From Mesorhizobium denitrificans (lineage in GTDB: Bacteria > Pseudomonadota > Alphaproteobacteria > Rhizobiales > Rhizobiaceae), in NCBI RefSeq assembly GCF_003403035.1, contig NZ_QURN01000001.1:248001-312000 (forward strand): a stretch of 64,000 nucleotides of DNA. Reading direction: 5' to 3'. Numbering within the stretch: the stretch's first letter is position 1; each line of letters starts with the position of its first letter. The translations under genes and the position numbers were made by a program. Positions 9,015 to 18,229 of this stretch are shown one piece after another. The notes under the pieces are model-generated. The model made no database searches and was not told the origin of the DNA. It worked only from the letters and a program-made list of their open reading frames with translations.

Positions 9015-9520
9015 TTCGGACTTCCAATTGCGTGTGGGTCCGACAGGCTTTCAATCGTGATTGGCGCAACGGTCACGGTGCTTTCACCGCGATTGAAGGC
9101 AATCGCGAGCCGGAATGATTGCGCGATGCGCAAAGCGCGATCCATGAATAGCTTGACAACCTCGGGCGGGCAAAGCCGGGTGACAGTTTGGTGGAAAAGG
9201 AAAAGCCAGCGCCTGAAATGGGCTTCACCCAGATCGGGTATAATAAGGTGAGGTGGCAGCGGGCGACCGCCGTAACGACCGGTGCGCAACAGCGTTGACG
9301 ACCAGAAATCGCACATCTTCTCAAGATGCGGCGGCCAAGCTTTCGGCGGAATGGCGTTGTTGAAGATTGGACCGATGAGGTCGTCGTCACGAATGGAATC
9401 ATAGAATCCGTGAACTACTGCACGGATCATCTCTTCATTCAGCATTTCGGGAAGTGTCGTTCCGTCGATGACGATCGAGCGATGACCTGTGGGATGTGTG
9501 CTCGTCAATGCTTTCTCCAT
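9005..9520 (-). CDS. Group III truncated haemoglobin
   Basis: Small haem protein (171 residues) of the truncated globin group III (P) family. Group III features are visible: VVHGFYDSIRDDDLIGPIF in helices B/C-E with the B10 tyrosine region, PPHLEKMCDFWSSTLL, and YGGRPLPPHL before the proximal-histidine helix (EAHFRRWLFLFHQTV). Position between a DUF59 gene and nsrR, with overlaps on both sides, argues for a role in NO binding or detoxification under NsrR control. About 25 extra residues precede the globin domain; an internal start is possible. Confidence 0.88.
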   Translation of the reverse strand: MEKALTSTHPTGHRSIVIDGTTLPEMLNEEMIRAVVHGFYDSIRDDDLIGPIFNNAIPPKAWPPHLEKMCDFWSSTLLRTGRYGGRPLPPHLIIPDLGEAHFRRWLFLFHQTVTRLCPPEVVKLFMDRALRIAQSFRLAIAFNRGESTVTVAPITIESLSDPHAIGSPKCG

Positions 9521-9846
9521 GCGCTTCCGGCGAACTTATGCCTTATCGTGTCGTGAATCAGGTCTGGGGACCATTGCGGATCATAGGTCAAAGCGACCTC
9601 GGCGTGCGAAACCGTGGGCACAGCTTCCACCGCGGAATGCACCGCATCCCTCAAGTAGCCGGCTGCCGGGCATCCCTTGGTCGTGGTGGTCATTTCGATG
9701 CGTGCCCCGGCGTTGCCATCAATTTCGATTGAGTAAATAAGTCCCAGATCGACCAGGTTTTCTCCAAGTTCAGGATCGATAACCATGCGCAGGGATTCCA
9801 ATATATCCGCGCACAGTTTTTGCTTTGCATCGTCCGTCACGGTCAC
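9505..9846 (-). CDS. DUF59/MIP18-like metal-sulfur cluster assembly factor
   Basis: Cytosolic protein of 113 residues in the PaaD/SufT/MIP18 family, which help load Fe-S clusters. The family core DPELGENLVDLGLIYSIEID and the block TTTTKGCPAAGYL with its single conserved cysteine are present. The start is GTG, preceded by GAGG; another in-frame GTG lies two codons downstream. It sits between the DUF2249 gene and the truncated haemoglobin gene in the NsrR operon. Iron-sulfur repair after nitrosative damage is a reasonable inference. Confidence 0.85.
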   Translation of the reverse strand: MTVTDDAKQKLCADILESLRMVIDPELGENLVDLGLIYSIEIDGNAGARIEMTTTTKGCPAAGYLRDAVHSAVEAVPTVSHAEVALTYDPQWSPDLIHDTIRHKFAGSAWRKH

Positions 9847-9847
9847 C

Positions 9848-10360
9848 TCACTTTGCGCCTACGCGAACGATAATCCGGTATGAGCCATCTTTCTGTTGCT
9901 CGCCTTTCCACATATGTCCGCGATTTTGCAGCTCGGGAAAGAGAAGCCGAGGTTCACGTGGAAGCAGCGCAGCTACCGTTTCGCCGGTGGCAAGCGCCTC
10001 CGTTGCTTCCAGAACCTTCACCATCGGTTCGGGCGGGAACAGGTCACGGCAGTCGATCTCCACCGAAGGAAGAGGCCATTCATCGGTGATGTTGGGTTGA
10101 TCCGTTTTCGATGGAATCTCTGCACCGGCGTTAGTCGGGCAAAACAACACTTCCCAATCGCCATTGCCGATTTCGCGCGCGGATGGTTCGAACCCGCGTG
10201 AGCCAAGCACCTGAAAGAGTGGAACCGGCTTGAAACTTGCCAGCAGCCGCAGCCCCTGGCCGGGTGCAAGGGAGTCCACAGCCTCCATGATTGCACTGAA
10301 TGGCTCACCGCCTGCGCGCAAAATCGGACGCACATCCAGATCAAGCGGGGGATGCGACAT
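9848..10360 (-). CDS. Protein with two DUF2249 domains
   Basis: 170-residue cytosolic protein made of two TusA-like DUF2249 repeats. The first starts at LDVRPILRAGGEPFSAIMEAV (residues 7 onward) and the second at IDCRDLFPPEPMVKVLEATE (about residue 100). Each has the form of an acidic/Arg start, a Pro-rich turn and an L-P-x-G helix. DUF2249 proteins are often linked with nitric oxide, haemerythrin and denitrification genes but have no proven reaction. A GGAG ribosome site fixes the ATG. It follows the membrane-protein gene in the NsrR operon. Confidence 0.85.
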   Translation of the reverse strand: MSHPPLDLDVRPILRAGGEPFSAIMEAVDSLAPGQGLRLLASFKPVPLFQVLGSRGFEPSAREIGNGDWEVLFCPTNAGAEIPSKTDQPNITDEWPLPSVEIDCRDLFPPEPMVKVLEATEALATGETVAALLPREPRLLFPELQNRGHMWKGEQQKDGSYRIIVRVGAK

Positions 10361-10369
10361 GGTTTACTC

Positions 10370-11722
10370 CTATTTTTTACCAGCAACCACGAACAAGCGC
10401 GGAAGATGCGCGCCTTCGGGAAGTCGCCGTGCGGCAGAAACGTTTGACAGGCGGCGGGCAAGAACCAGCTCCACGACAATCGCCACTGTTGCCAAGAGGG
10501 TAGCCAGAGCGCAGAGCCGAAACAGGTCTGGGCGGTGGAACAAGAGCGAGATGGCTCCGCTTCCCACGCCAAGAAAATAGAGCACGAACCACGGCCCATC
10601 GCGGCGTTCGCAAACAAGGTCCTGTACCCTTGGTGTGGGCTTTCGACCCATCAGCGGGCCGTAGCATTCCATCCATGTGATGAACGGCACGATCTTATAG
10701 AGTTGCGACAGTCCAAGGCCACCAAGCCATCCGAACGCCACGAGATAGACAAGTGCTCCGAGTTCGGCCTGAAGTTGGCCGGTTGCTGCGAGAACGGCGC
10801 CGAGTATGGCCGAAAGATAAAGCGCGGCGAATGCGCCGCCTGCAGCCTTTATGTTGAGTTCGACTTCTCGTCGCCTGCGATTGCGATAGATGGACAGCAG
10901 ATCCACAGCATAAAGCGCCAGCATAATATAAAGAAAGCATGCAGCGATGATTGCCGAAACAGTCGCCGAACCAACCAGCAGGATTTCCAGAGGAACCCCC
11001 ACGCTTGAAACCACAAGCGCAGATGTGCCGGTCAGCCAGACATAGCTCGACGTGACGCCATCACTATCAGGCGCAAGCATGAACATGGGCAACAGCCTGT
11101 AGCTCACGCCAATGGCGCAGAAGGAGAGCCAGCCCCCGATGCCGAGTGCAGCGTGAAGGGCAACGTACTGGTTGAGGTTTTCGGCTATTTGATCTGACTC
11201 AATCAGCCCGGAAAGAAGATGTGCAAACACCGATCCGAGCACGCCCAACAGCAACAGGCAGGTGAGCCCAACCGCTACGAACCGGGCCGGGAGGGGAAGC
11301 GGTCGCGCGCTCCACAAGGTTTCTACCAGCACCCAAACAGCCAGCGCAAATCCAAGTATCAAAAAGCAACCGCCGATTGCAAGCAAAGGCCAATCGCTTT
11401 CGATCGCGCCTGAAAGCTGAATGAAGCCGCTCACTAGAAAGGCCAATCCGCTCGCAAGCAGAAAAAGGGCAGGCAGGACGAGGGCCGGTCTGCTCAATGG
11501 TCGGTCAACCAACACGGGCATGAATTGGAACAGGGCGCCACACATCAGCACGCTGAGCCAGCCGATGCTTGTGAGATGTACGACAACCAGTGTTTCCGGC
11601 GCGGCGATGTCATCAACCGGAAAGCCATATCCGGCAGCGAGCAGCATCTGCGCACCGATCAGGCACATCAACGAAAAGGCAAAGAACGCCATCGTCCAGC
11701 GAGAGAGAGGTGCGCCCGTCAT
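10370..11722 (-). CDS. Polytopic haem-copper-oxidase-like/NnrS-like membrane protein, NsrR operon
   Basis: Integral membrane protein of about 450 residues with roughly 12 hydrophobic segments, first gene of the NsrR-ended operon. Two histidine-containing helices recall haem ligands of the CcoN/NnrS superfamily: VVVHLTSIGWLSVLMCGALF and, further on, HAALGIGGWLSFCAIGVSY followed by RLLPMFMLAP. The frame is open further upstream to 11950, but the extra 76 residues look non-coding, so I chose the ATG at 11722, just before the first membrane segment. Role in NO stress is inferred from the operon partners; I do not know a named characterised homologue. Confidence 0.75.
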   Translation of the reverse strand: MTGAPLSRWTMAFFAFSLMCLIGAQMLLAAGYGFPVDDIAAPETLVVVHLTSIGWLSVLMCGALFQFMPVLVDRPLSRPALVLPALFLLASGLAFLVSGFIQLSGAIESDWPLLAIGGCFLILGFALAVWVLVETLWSARPLPLPARFVAVGLTCLLLLGVLGSVFAHLLSGLIESDQIAENLNQYVALHAALGIGGWLSFCAIGVSYRLLPMFMLAPDSDGVTSSYVWLTGTSALVVSSVGVPLEILLVGSATVSAIIAACFLYIMLALYAVDLLSIYRNRRRREVELNIKAAGGAFAALYLSAILGAVLAATGQLQAELGALVYLVAFGWLGGLGLSQLYKIVPFITWMECYGPLMGRKPTPRVQDLVCERRDGPWFVLYFLGVGSGAISLLFHRPDLFRLCALATLLATVAIVVELVLARRLSNVSAARRLPEGAHLPRLFVVAGKK

Positions 11723-11777
11723 TTTTATCGAACCAGAATTTTTCCACCGAGCGATGACAAGCTCAAAAGTTGCAATG

Positions 11778-11806
11778 ATGTTCAGGCGTAAAACATATAT
11801 TGTCAA
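11778..11806 (-). promoter_or_regulatory. Candidate sigma70 promoter of the NsrR operon
   Basis: On the minus strand a perfect -35 hexamer TTGACA (11801-11806) is followed after 17 bases by GAACAT (11778-11783), a weak -10. The predicted start point is about 50 bp before the membrane-protein ATG at 11722. An AT-rich stretch around the -35 (AATATATGTTTTA) might hold an NsrR half-site, but I see no clear full palindrome. Confidence 0.35.
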
Positions 11807-11979
11807 TCTATCTTTAATGCCTGCGTCGTTATCTCGCTGCAATAGAGGGTGGGCAAAATAGGCCGAAGCTGAGACCGCAAAGCTGCTGCGCGCAGATGCG
11901 GTTACGCCGGCACGTGTCAGGGGCAAAGCCCGCATGTGCAAAATCTGCAAATATACCTAGGGGGCTGGAACGTTGTGTT

Positions 11980-12897
11980 TCAAACGCCGGCCGGCTCGAT
12001 CGGCTTCGCCAGTTTCGGCTTTCCAGATGCGGCGAAGAGGCAACCAGCAATAATCAAACCCGCCCCGGCAATGGTGATCAACCCCACAGTTTCGCCGAAT
12101 GCGATCCAGCCGAGAATTGCCGCCCAGACAAAGGCGGTGTACTCGGTCGGGATAAGGTATTGTGCCTCAGCGCGCGCATAGGCCCAACTCATCAGTATTT
12201 GCCCGGAAAGCAGCAGTGCGATCGCCGCAAGCAGGGCAGGCCAGTGCTGAGCAGGTATGAAGTGGGCGAGCCATGGAGCCGCCAGCGCAAGCACGGCAGC
12301 GACTGTCAGGTTTTGGAAAAACGCGATTTCCAGCGGTGGCGCGATCTGGGCTTGCGATCGACCGAGTACGAGATTGTAGCCGTAGAGCAGTGCTGAGATC
12401 AGGATTGCAGCCACACCCAGGAACGCATCCCGCGAATAGGCCATATCGCCGAACTTGCCGAGCAGTATGATCATGACGCCGGTCATTGAGGCAAGCGAGC
12501 CCCAAACTACCAGGCGGCTAATGCGCTCTCCAAGCAGAGCCGCGGCCAGATACAGCGCGACAAAAGGCGCGATGAAACTCAGCGCGATGGCTTCAGCGAG
12601 CGGCAGCCGCGCCAGACCCCAGAAGAAGCTCGTAGCAACAAAGCATACAACCACGCCGCGCCAGACATGCAGTTTCATGGCGTCTCGACTTGGCGGTTTA
12701 TCATTCGTCACGGACCAGGCGACGCCGCACAGCGCCGCCGCCATGACACTGCGCCACAGCATCGTATTATAAACGCCGATGGCGAGCACAAGACTCTTCA
12801 TCACGACATCCATGCCTGAAAGGAGGAAGATCGCAGAGATGCAAACAAGTATGACGAAAACGGAAGAATCTGAGGAAACTGAAGCGGATGGTGTCAT
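11980..12897 (-). CDS. EamA/DMT family transporter
   Basis: Drug/metabolite transporter superfamily permease with about ten membrane segments in two EamA repeats, residues roughly 10-140 and 155-290 of the 305-residue protein. The first repeat has ALSFIAPFVALYLAAALLGE and the second PTEYTAFVWAAILGWIAFGE, the paired F/Y-x-P-x-x-GE ends typical of the family. The frame is open up to 13026, but the first membrane segment follows the ATG at 12897, which I take as the start. Substrate unknown. It lies between the NsrR operon and phnA but shows no overlap with either, so it is probably a separate unit. Confidence 0.85.
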   Translation of the reverse strand: MTPSASVSSDSSVFVILVCISAIFLLSGMDVVMKSLVLAIGVYNTMLWRSVMAAALCGVAWSVTNDKPPSRDAMKLHVWRGVVVCFVATSFFWGLARLPLAEAIALSFIAPFVALYLAAALLGERISRLVVWGSLASMTGVMIILLGKFGDMAYSRDAFLGVAAILISALLYGYNLVLGRSQAQIAPPLEIAFFQNLTVAAVLALAAPWLAHFIPAQHWPALLAAIALLLSGQILMSWAYARAEAQYLIPTEYTAFVWAAILGWIAFGETVGLITIAGAGLIIAGCLFAASGKPKLAKPIEPAGV

Positions 12898-13241
12898 TGA
12901 AGAACCGACGGAGAAGCTGTTTTGCTTAGCCCGGACGTGAGGCACTGGCCAAGTGACAGACGAGCCTAAGCGCAAGGCCACAAATGTCTCGAACGTCAGG
13001 TGTAGTCGATCAGACTTGGGTTGCATCTTGGAAGACCTTGGTACCGTTCAGAACACGCCCGACGTGCCCTGCTCGTTGGCGCGAGCTTGCGTCGCCTAGC
13101 GAAGTAAAATGCATAGCTCGCATCTATAACACCGATAAAGAATAACGATTTGGCAAATAGGTCGATCTGGTTCAAAAGAATTCTCGATATCAAGGCGCGT
13201 TGCTGACGCTAGGCGTTGGACGCGCAACAAGGAAAAAATCC
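12898..13241. other. Intergenic region upstream of phnA
   Basis: 344-bp divergent region between the EamA transporter and phnA. It holds the 30-bp element at 13134-13163 that recurs before phnW, and a short AAGGA ribosome site just before the phnA ATG at 13242. No RNA gene or further reading frame is evident. Confidence 0.6.
13134..13163 (+). promoter_or_regulatory. Shared phn promoter element, copy A (probable LysR operator)
   Basis: 30-bp element that matches the sequence at 16953-16982 at 26 of 30 positions. The invariant core is ATAACGATTT followed four or five bases later by ATAGGTC. It lies about 80-110 bp before the phnA start, while copy B lies before phnW. The LysR-type regulator gene next to copy B is the obvious candidate binder. 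Confidence 0.7.
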
Positions 13242-14504
13242 ATGAACCAGATGTCCCCCGTTTCGGTCGAATCGAACGGCCGGAAATATCCTTGGCCACG
13301 CGTACCGGCCATCGCCATCTGCCTCGACGGTTGTGAGCCTGCCTATCTGGACGAAGCCATCAATGCCGGACTGATGCCCACGCTGGAGCGGATTAGGAAG
13401 AAGGGCACAGTGCGCACCGCTTTTTCCGTGATCCCCAGTTTCACCAACCCGAACAATCTTTCCATTGCGACGGGCCGCCCGCCTGTCGTGCACGGTATTT
13501 GCGGCAACTACCTCTACAATCCGGAAACGGGGGAGGAAGTTATGATGAACGATCCGAAGTTCCTGCGCGCGCCGACGGTGTTCAAAGCATTCTATGACGC
13601 GGGTGCGAAAGTGGCGGTCGTCACCGCCAAGGACAAATTGCGCGCGCTGCTCGGGCACGGTCTGAAATTCGATGACGACCGCGCCATCTGCTTCTCATCG
13701 GAAAAGTCGGATACCACGACGAAGGCCGAGCACGGCATCGACAATGCTTCGAATTGGCTGAGCCGTCCCGTGCCGGAAGTCTATTCCGCCGAACTGTCGG
13801 AGTTCGTTTTCGCCGCTGGCGTTAAGCTACTGAGAGAGTGGCGGCCTGATGTGATGTACCTGACCACCACCGACTATGTGCAGCACAAATATGCGCCGGG
13901 CGTGAAGCAGGCGAACGACTTCTATGAAATGTTCGACAAGTACCTGACCGAACTTGATGCGCTTGGCGCGGCCATTGTTGTGACCGCCGACCACGGCATG
14001 AAGCCGAAGCATCATGCCGACGGTTCGCCTAACGTCGTCTACGTTCAGGATCTGATGGACGAATGGCTCGGCAAGGACGCGGCGCGGGTCATCCTGCCAA
14101 TCACTGATCCTTATGTCGTCCATCACGGTGCGCTCGGCTCCTTCGCTACGGCCTATCTGCTAAAAGACGCGGACCGCGAGGCAATCATGGAAAAGCTCCG
14201 CAAGATTGAGGGCATAACGCTGGTTTTGGGCCGCGAGGAAGGCGTCGCGCGCTTTGAACTGCCAGAGGATCGCATCGGTGACATCATCATGATCTCCGGC
14301 GAGAACAAGACCATTGGCACATCGGAACACAGGCACAATCTCGCAGCACTCAACGAGCCGCTGCGCTCACATGGCGGACTGACTGAACAGGCGGTGCCGT
14401 TCATCGTCAATCGTGTGCTGAAAGACATGCCAGACGCGCCGACGCTGCGCAATTTCGACGCGTTCTTCTACGCCGCCACCGCAGCCGCCCTGACGAACGC
14501 CTGA
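13242..14504 (+). CDS. phnA: Phosphonoacetate hydrolase PhnA
   Basis: Zinc enzyme of the alkaline phosphatase superfamily that splits phosphonoacetate into acetate and phosphate, the last step of 2-aminoethylphosphonate use in Sinorhizobium. With the start at 13242 (AAGGA upstream) the metal and nucleophile residues fall at D29, T68, D211, H215, D250, H251 and H377, the numbering I recall for the S. meliloti enzyme. This supports the start over the in-frame upstream codon at 13200. 420 residues, full length. phnY follows 10 bp downstream with its own ribosome site, so the pair is cotranscribed. Confidence 0.97.
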   Translation: MNQMSPVSVESNGRKYPWPRVPAIAICLDGCEPAYLDEAINAGLMPTLERIRKKGTVRTAFSVIPSFTNPNNLSIATGRPPVVHGICGNYLYNPETGEEVMMNDPKFLRAPTVFKAFYDAGAKVAVVTAKDKLRALLGHGLKFDDDRAICFSSEKSDTTTKAEHGIDNASNWLSRPVPEVYSAELSEFVFAAGVKLLREWRPDVMYLTTTDYVQHKYAPGVKQANDFYEMFDKYLTELDALGAAIVVTADHGMKPKHHADGSPNVVYVQDLMDEWLGKDAARVILPITDPYVVHHGALGSFATAYLLKDADREAIMEKLRKIEGITLVLGREEGVARFELPEDRIGDIIMISGENKTIGTSEHRHNLAALNEPLRSHGGLTEQAVPFIVNRVLKDMPDAPTLRNFDAFFYAATAAALTNA

Positions 14505-14514
14505 GGAGCAAGCC

Positions 14515-15969
14515 ATGAACAAGCCGGAGCAGATCAAGGTTCGTCATGAACCGATGCGCGTTGCTGGCAAAATGGTGGACGCCGACGCGACAATAAACGT
14601 TCACTACCCCTATAATGATGCGGTAGTGGGAACTGTACCGGCAGGCAATGCCGAACATGCTCGCAAGGCGTTCGAGATTGCTGCAAACTACACACCAAAG
14701 CTGAGCCGCTATGACCGCCAGAAGATTCTTCTCAAGACCGCGGAACTGCTCAACTCGCGGAAGGAGGAAATCTCCGACCTGGTGACGTCCGAACTTGGTA
14801 TTTCCAAGCAGGACTCGCTTTATGAGGTCGGTCGCGCCTTCGACGTTTTCTCGCTGACAGGTCAGTTGTGCCTTCATGACGATGGCGAGATTTTCTCCTG
14901 CGATCTCACCCCCCATGGCAAGCAGCGCAAGATTTTCACGATGCGCGAGCCGTTGATTGGCGCGATATCCGCCATCACGCCTTTCAACCATCCGCTCAAC
15001 ATGGTGTCGCACAAGATCGCGCCCGCTATTGCCACAAACAATTGCGTCGTCGTGAAGCCTACCGAACTGACGCCCATGACGGCGCTTATTCTCGCTGACA
15101 TTATTTATGAAGCGGGACTGCCGCCGGAAATGCTGTCGGTCGTCACCGGCTGGCCAGCGGACATTGGTGATGAGATGATCACCAATCCGAACATCGACCT
15201 GATCACTTTTACCGGCGGTGTACCGGTGGGCAAGATGATCGCGTCAAAGGCAGGCTACAAGCGGCAGGTGCTGGAACTTGGTGGCAACGATCCGCTGATT
15301 ATCCTGAATGATCTGTCCGACGACGATCTGGCAAAAGCCGCCGATCTGGCCGTTGCGGGCGCAACGAAAAATTCCGGCCAGCGCTGCACGGCAGTCAAGC
15401 GCATTCTTGTGCAAGAAAGCATTGCGGACCGCTTCGTTCCGATGGTGCTCGAACGCGCCAAGAAGATCCGGTTCGGTGACCCGATGGATCGCGCAACCGA
15501 CCTCGGCACCGTGGTTCATGAAAAGGCGGCTGCCCTATTCGAGAAGCGCGTCTATATGGCTGCGGAGCAGGGCGCCGAAGTGCTTTACGATCCGGGCCGC
15601 AAGGGCGCGCTCCTGCCTCCCATTGTGGTGGATCGTGTGCCTCATAAATCCGAACTGGTCATGGAGGAGACGTTCGGGCCGATCGTGCCGATCGTACGCG
15701 CGCCGGACAATGACGACGAACTGATAAAGCTTTCCAACTCCACCGCCTTCGGGCTTTCATCGGGCGTATGCACCAATGATCTTCGCCGGATGCAGAAATA
15801 CGTCGCAGGGCTGAAGGTCGGCACGGTCAATATTTGGGAAGTACCGGGCTATCGCATCGAGATGAGCCCCTTCGGCGGCATCAAGGATTCCGGTAACGGC
15901 TACAAGGAAGGCGTCATCGAGGCGATGAAGTCGTTCACCAACGTGAAGACCTTTTCGCTTCCCTGGTAG
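14515..15969 (+). CDS. phnY: Phosphonoacetaldehyde dehydrogenase PhnY
   Basis: NAD-dependent aldehyde dehydrogenase (484 residues) that oxidises phosphonoacetaldehyde to phosphonoacetate, the substrate of PhnA. The catalytic cysteine is C291 ([10 protein letters not shown]) and the general base E254 (LELGGNDP); both agree with the S. meliloti enzyme as I recall it. The C-terminal dimerisation strand and the [12 protein letters not shown] motif are intact. It follows phnA after GAGGAGC-type ribosome sequence. PhnW, encoded 1 kb downstream, supplies the aldehyde. Confidence 0.95.
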   Translation: MNKPEQIKVRHEPMRVAGKMVDADATINVHYPYNDAVVGTVPAGNAEHARKAFEIAANYTPKLSRYDRQKILLKTAELLNSRKEEISDLVTSELGISKQDSLYEVGRAFDVFSLTGQLCLHDDGEIFSCDLTPHGKQRKIFTMREPLIGAISAITPFNHPLNMVSHKIAPAIATNNCVVVKPTELTPMTALILADIIYEAGLPPEMLSVVTGWPADIGDEMITNPNIDLITFTGGVPVGKMIASKAGYKRQVLELGGNDPLIILNDLSDDDLAKAADLAVAGATKNSGQRCTAVKRILVQESIADRFVPMVLERAKKIRFGDPMDRATDLGTVVHEKAAALFEKRVYMAAEQGAEVLYDPGRKGALLPPIVVDRVPHKSELVMEETFGPIVPIVRAPDNDDELIKLSNSTAFGLSSGVCTNDLRRMQKYVAGLKVGTVNIWEVPGYRIEMSPFGGIKDSGNGYKEGVIEAMKSFTNVKTFSLPW

Positions 15970-16047
15970 GTAGTGAGAGAACTTCAAAGTTCAGCCGACG
16001 GGTAAATGAGGTGCAGGGCAGGCGCTTCGGGGCCGTGTTCGACTGTC

Positions 16048-16959
16048 TCAATCATCAACAGACAACCGCGCCATCTCCCAAAACGCCCTAACCAACTTAC
16101 CGGACGAGCGTTCATGCAGGCAGATGAGCGCTTCGTCCATCAGCATTTCCGGCGCGTCGATCTCGATAGGCAGGAGCCTGTCATCAGAGCCGAACTCGGC
16201 CCGCGAGACGAAGCCGATACCAGCGCCTGAGGTCACGATTTCGCGCACGGCCTCCCTGCCTTCGGCTTCGATTGCCGGTTTCAATTCGACACCGTGCGAT
16301 TGAGCGAGAGTCTCCAACTTATGGCGCGTTTTGGAACCGCGCTCGCGCATGACGAGGGGTTGCCCGGCAAGCTGCTGGAGAGTCAGCTTGCCCGTTCCGG
16401 CAAGTGGGTGGCTTCGTGCGACAAATGCGATGATCGGTGAGGAATTGAGTTTGAGAATGTCGAACTCGCGACCGGTGGGAATCTCGCCCAGCACGCCGAT
16501 ATCCGCCTCATAGGCGAACAGGTTGGCAATGACCGTTTCCGTGTTGCCGGTGCGAAGCGTGATGCGGATACCCGGATATTTCGCGCGGAACTTCGCAAGA
16601 ATGTGCAAGAGGTGGTGTGCCGCATCGGCAATCACGCGCAGCGTGCCGGAGCGAAGTGCGCGGGATTCCGACAACAGGTCCAGCGCCTGCTGTTCGGTGT
16701 CGAACATGCGCCTAGTGATTTCCAGAAGCCGCTCGCCCTGACGTGTCAGGTTCACCTGCTTCTTATGGCGGTTGAAGAGCAGGACGTCATACTCCTCTTC
16801 CAGTTTGCGCACCTGATCAGAGATCGCCGGCTGTGTCAGGAACAGCGCTTCCGCCGCGCGCGAAAAGCCGCCGCAGATTGCTACATAGTGGAAGGCTCGA
16901 AGCTGAACGTAGCGCAGGGGATTCCTCAATACATCTGTAGGGCTTATTGAAGGATACAA
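16048..16959 (-). CDS. LysR family regulator of the phosphonate genes
   Basis: LysR-type regulator (303 residues) with the N-terminal winged helix (FSRAAEALFLTQPAISDQV, about residues 32-50) and a substrate-binding domain. It lies between phnAY and phnW and is divergent from phnW, the classic place for a pathway regulator. The start is uncertain: the longest frame begins at TTG (16959), inside the shared promoter element; a second TTG at 16929 or a non-ATG codon near the RYVQLRAF block would leave that element fully upstream. No ribosome site decides it. Inducer probably 2-aminoethylphosphonate or a product (inference). Confidence 0.88.
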   Translation of the reverse strand: MYPSISPTDVLRNPLRYVQLRAFHYVAICGGFSRAAEALFLTQPAISDQVRKLEEEYDVLLFNRHKKQVNLTRQGERLLEITRRMFDTEQQALDLLSESRALRSGTLRVIADAAHHLLHILAKFRAKYPGIRITLRTGNTETVIANLFAYEADIGVLGEIPTGREFDILKLNSSPIIAFVARSHPLAGTGKLTLQQLAGQPLVMRERGSKTRHKLETLAQSHGVELKPAIEAEGREAVREIVTSGAGIGFVSRAEFGSDDRLLPIEIDAPEMLMDEALICLHERSSGKLVRAFWEMARLSVDD

Positions 16960-16982
16960 AATAACGATTTTGCAGATAGGTC
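16953..16982 (+). promoter_or_regulatory. Shared phn promoter element, copy B (probable LysR operator)
   Basis: Second copy of the 30-bp element, in the lysR-phnW divergent region, 45-74 bp before the phnW ATG. This copy includes a perfect 6-bp inverted repeat, CAAAAT-AACG-ATTTTG, which is weaker in copy A. It overlaps the farthest possible start codon of the LysR gene, which would allow repression of the regulator's own synthesis. Confidence 0.7.
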
Positions 16983-17026
16983 AACCGCACCTATGAATCA
17001 GGGCGCAAAGAAATTGGAGGATATCC

Positions 17027-18229
17027 ATGGGCGCCGAAAAGAACGTCACCGGAGCTGGCATTTTCGAAGCGCCCGCGCTTGGCGAGCCCTATTTGCTGAC
17101 GCCCGGTCCGCTGACCACCGCCTATTCGGTGAAGCAGGCGATGCTGCGCGACTGGGGATCGTGGGATGGTGATTTTCGCGCCATGACTGCCGACCTGCGC
17201 CGCCGCCTGTTGGCGCTGACTGGCGACACGAAGGGCGAATATGATTGCGTGCCGATGCAAGGGTCTGGTTCGTTCTGCGTCGAGGCGATGCTCGGAAGCT
17301 TCGTGCCGAAAGACGGAAAACTTCTGGTGCTGGCAAACGGCGCCTACGGTCTGCGCGCCGCCCAAACGATGCAATATCTGGGGCGTGCCTATACGCTGAT
17401 TGACAAGGGCGACTACCTGCCGCCGCGCGGCGACGAAGTTGCTGCCGCGCTCGACGCCGACCCGGCGATCACCCATGTCATCGCCATTCATTGCGAGACG
17501 AGTTCCGGCATCCTCAATCCCGTCCTTGAGATTGCCAATGCGGTCTATTCCCGTGGCCGCAAGCTGCTGGTGGATTCCATGAGTGCGTTCGGCGCGGTCG
17601 CTCTCGACGTGAACGACATTCCCTATGAGGCGATGGTCTCGTCGGCAAACAAGTGCATTGAAGGCGTGCCGGGCTTTGGCTTCGTCATTGCTAAGAAGAG
17701 AGAACTGGAAGCTGCGAAAGGCAACTGCCATTCGCTTTCACTCGACGTCTACGCTCAATGGGCGGCGATGGAAAAGACCGGGCAATGGCGCTTCACGCCG
17801 CCGACCCATGTGGTCGCTGCTTTCATCGAAGCACTCAAGATGCATGAAGCCGAAGGCGGCGTGCCGGCGCGCGGCGCGCGCTATGAAAAGAACCGGGACG
17901 TGATGGTGGCAGGAATGCGTGGCCTGGGCTTCGAGACGCTGCTAGCCGAGAATTGGTTGTCGCCGATCATCGTCACCTTCTTCTGCCCGGCAGATGAAAA
18001 ATTCGTGTTCAACCGTTTCTACGACCTGATGAAGGAAAAGGGATTTATTATCTACCCCGGCAAGCTGACTGTGGTGGATTCGTTCCGTATCGGCTGCATC
18101 GGGCGTATGGACGAGCATGTAATGCGCCGCGTGGTGGAAGCCGCACGCCAGTCCCTCGCCGAAATGGGTGTCACCGACGCAGCGCCGCCAAATGCCGCGC
18201 TGGAAGAGCGCGCCAAACTCGCCGCCTGA
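17027..18229 (+). CDS. phnW: 2-aminoethylphosphonate--pyruvate transaminase PhnW
   Basis: PLP-dependent aminotransferase that converts 2-aminoethylphosphonate and pyruvate into phosphonoacetaldehyde and alanine, the first step of the pathway. The 400-residue protein has the PLP lysine at K209 in SSANKCIEGVPGFGFV, the TPGPLT block at residues 25-30 and the RIGCIG segment near the C-terminus. A strong GGAGG ribosome site stands before the ATG. phnW is separated from the phnSTUV importer by 428 bp and from phnAY by the LysR gene. No phnX (phosphonatase) is present, so the PhnY-PhnA branch must process the aldehyde. Confidence 0.96.
   Translation: MGAEKNVTGAGIFEAPALGEPYLLTPGPLTTAYSVKQAMLRDWGSWDGDFRAMTADLRRRLLALTGDTKGEYDCVPMQGSGSFCVEAMLGSFVPKDGKLLVLANGAYGLRAAQTMQYLGRAYTLIDKGDYLPPRGDEVAAALDADPAITHVIAIHCETSSGILNPVLEIANAVYSRGRKLLVDSMSAFGAVALDVNDIPYEAMVSSANKCIEGVPGFGFVIAKKRELEAAKGNCHSLSLDVYAQWAAMEKTGQWRFTPPTHVVAAFIEALKMHEAEGGVPARGARYEKNRDVMVAGMRGLGFETLLAENWLSPIIVTFFCPADEKFVFNRFYDLMKEKGFIIYPGKLTVVDSFRIGCIGRMDEHVMRRVVEAARQSLAEMGVTDAAPPNAALEERAKLAA

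Noticed and set aside
11723-11950. 76-residue extension of the oxidase-like membrane protein
   Set aside because: The extension is not hydrophobic in a meaningful pattern and covers the region with the TTGACA promoter element.
15979-15992. GAACTT-CA-AAGTTC palindrome between phnY and the LysR gene
   Set aside because: Short, in a convergent gap, without T-run or repeat elsewhere; no function can be supported.
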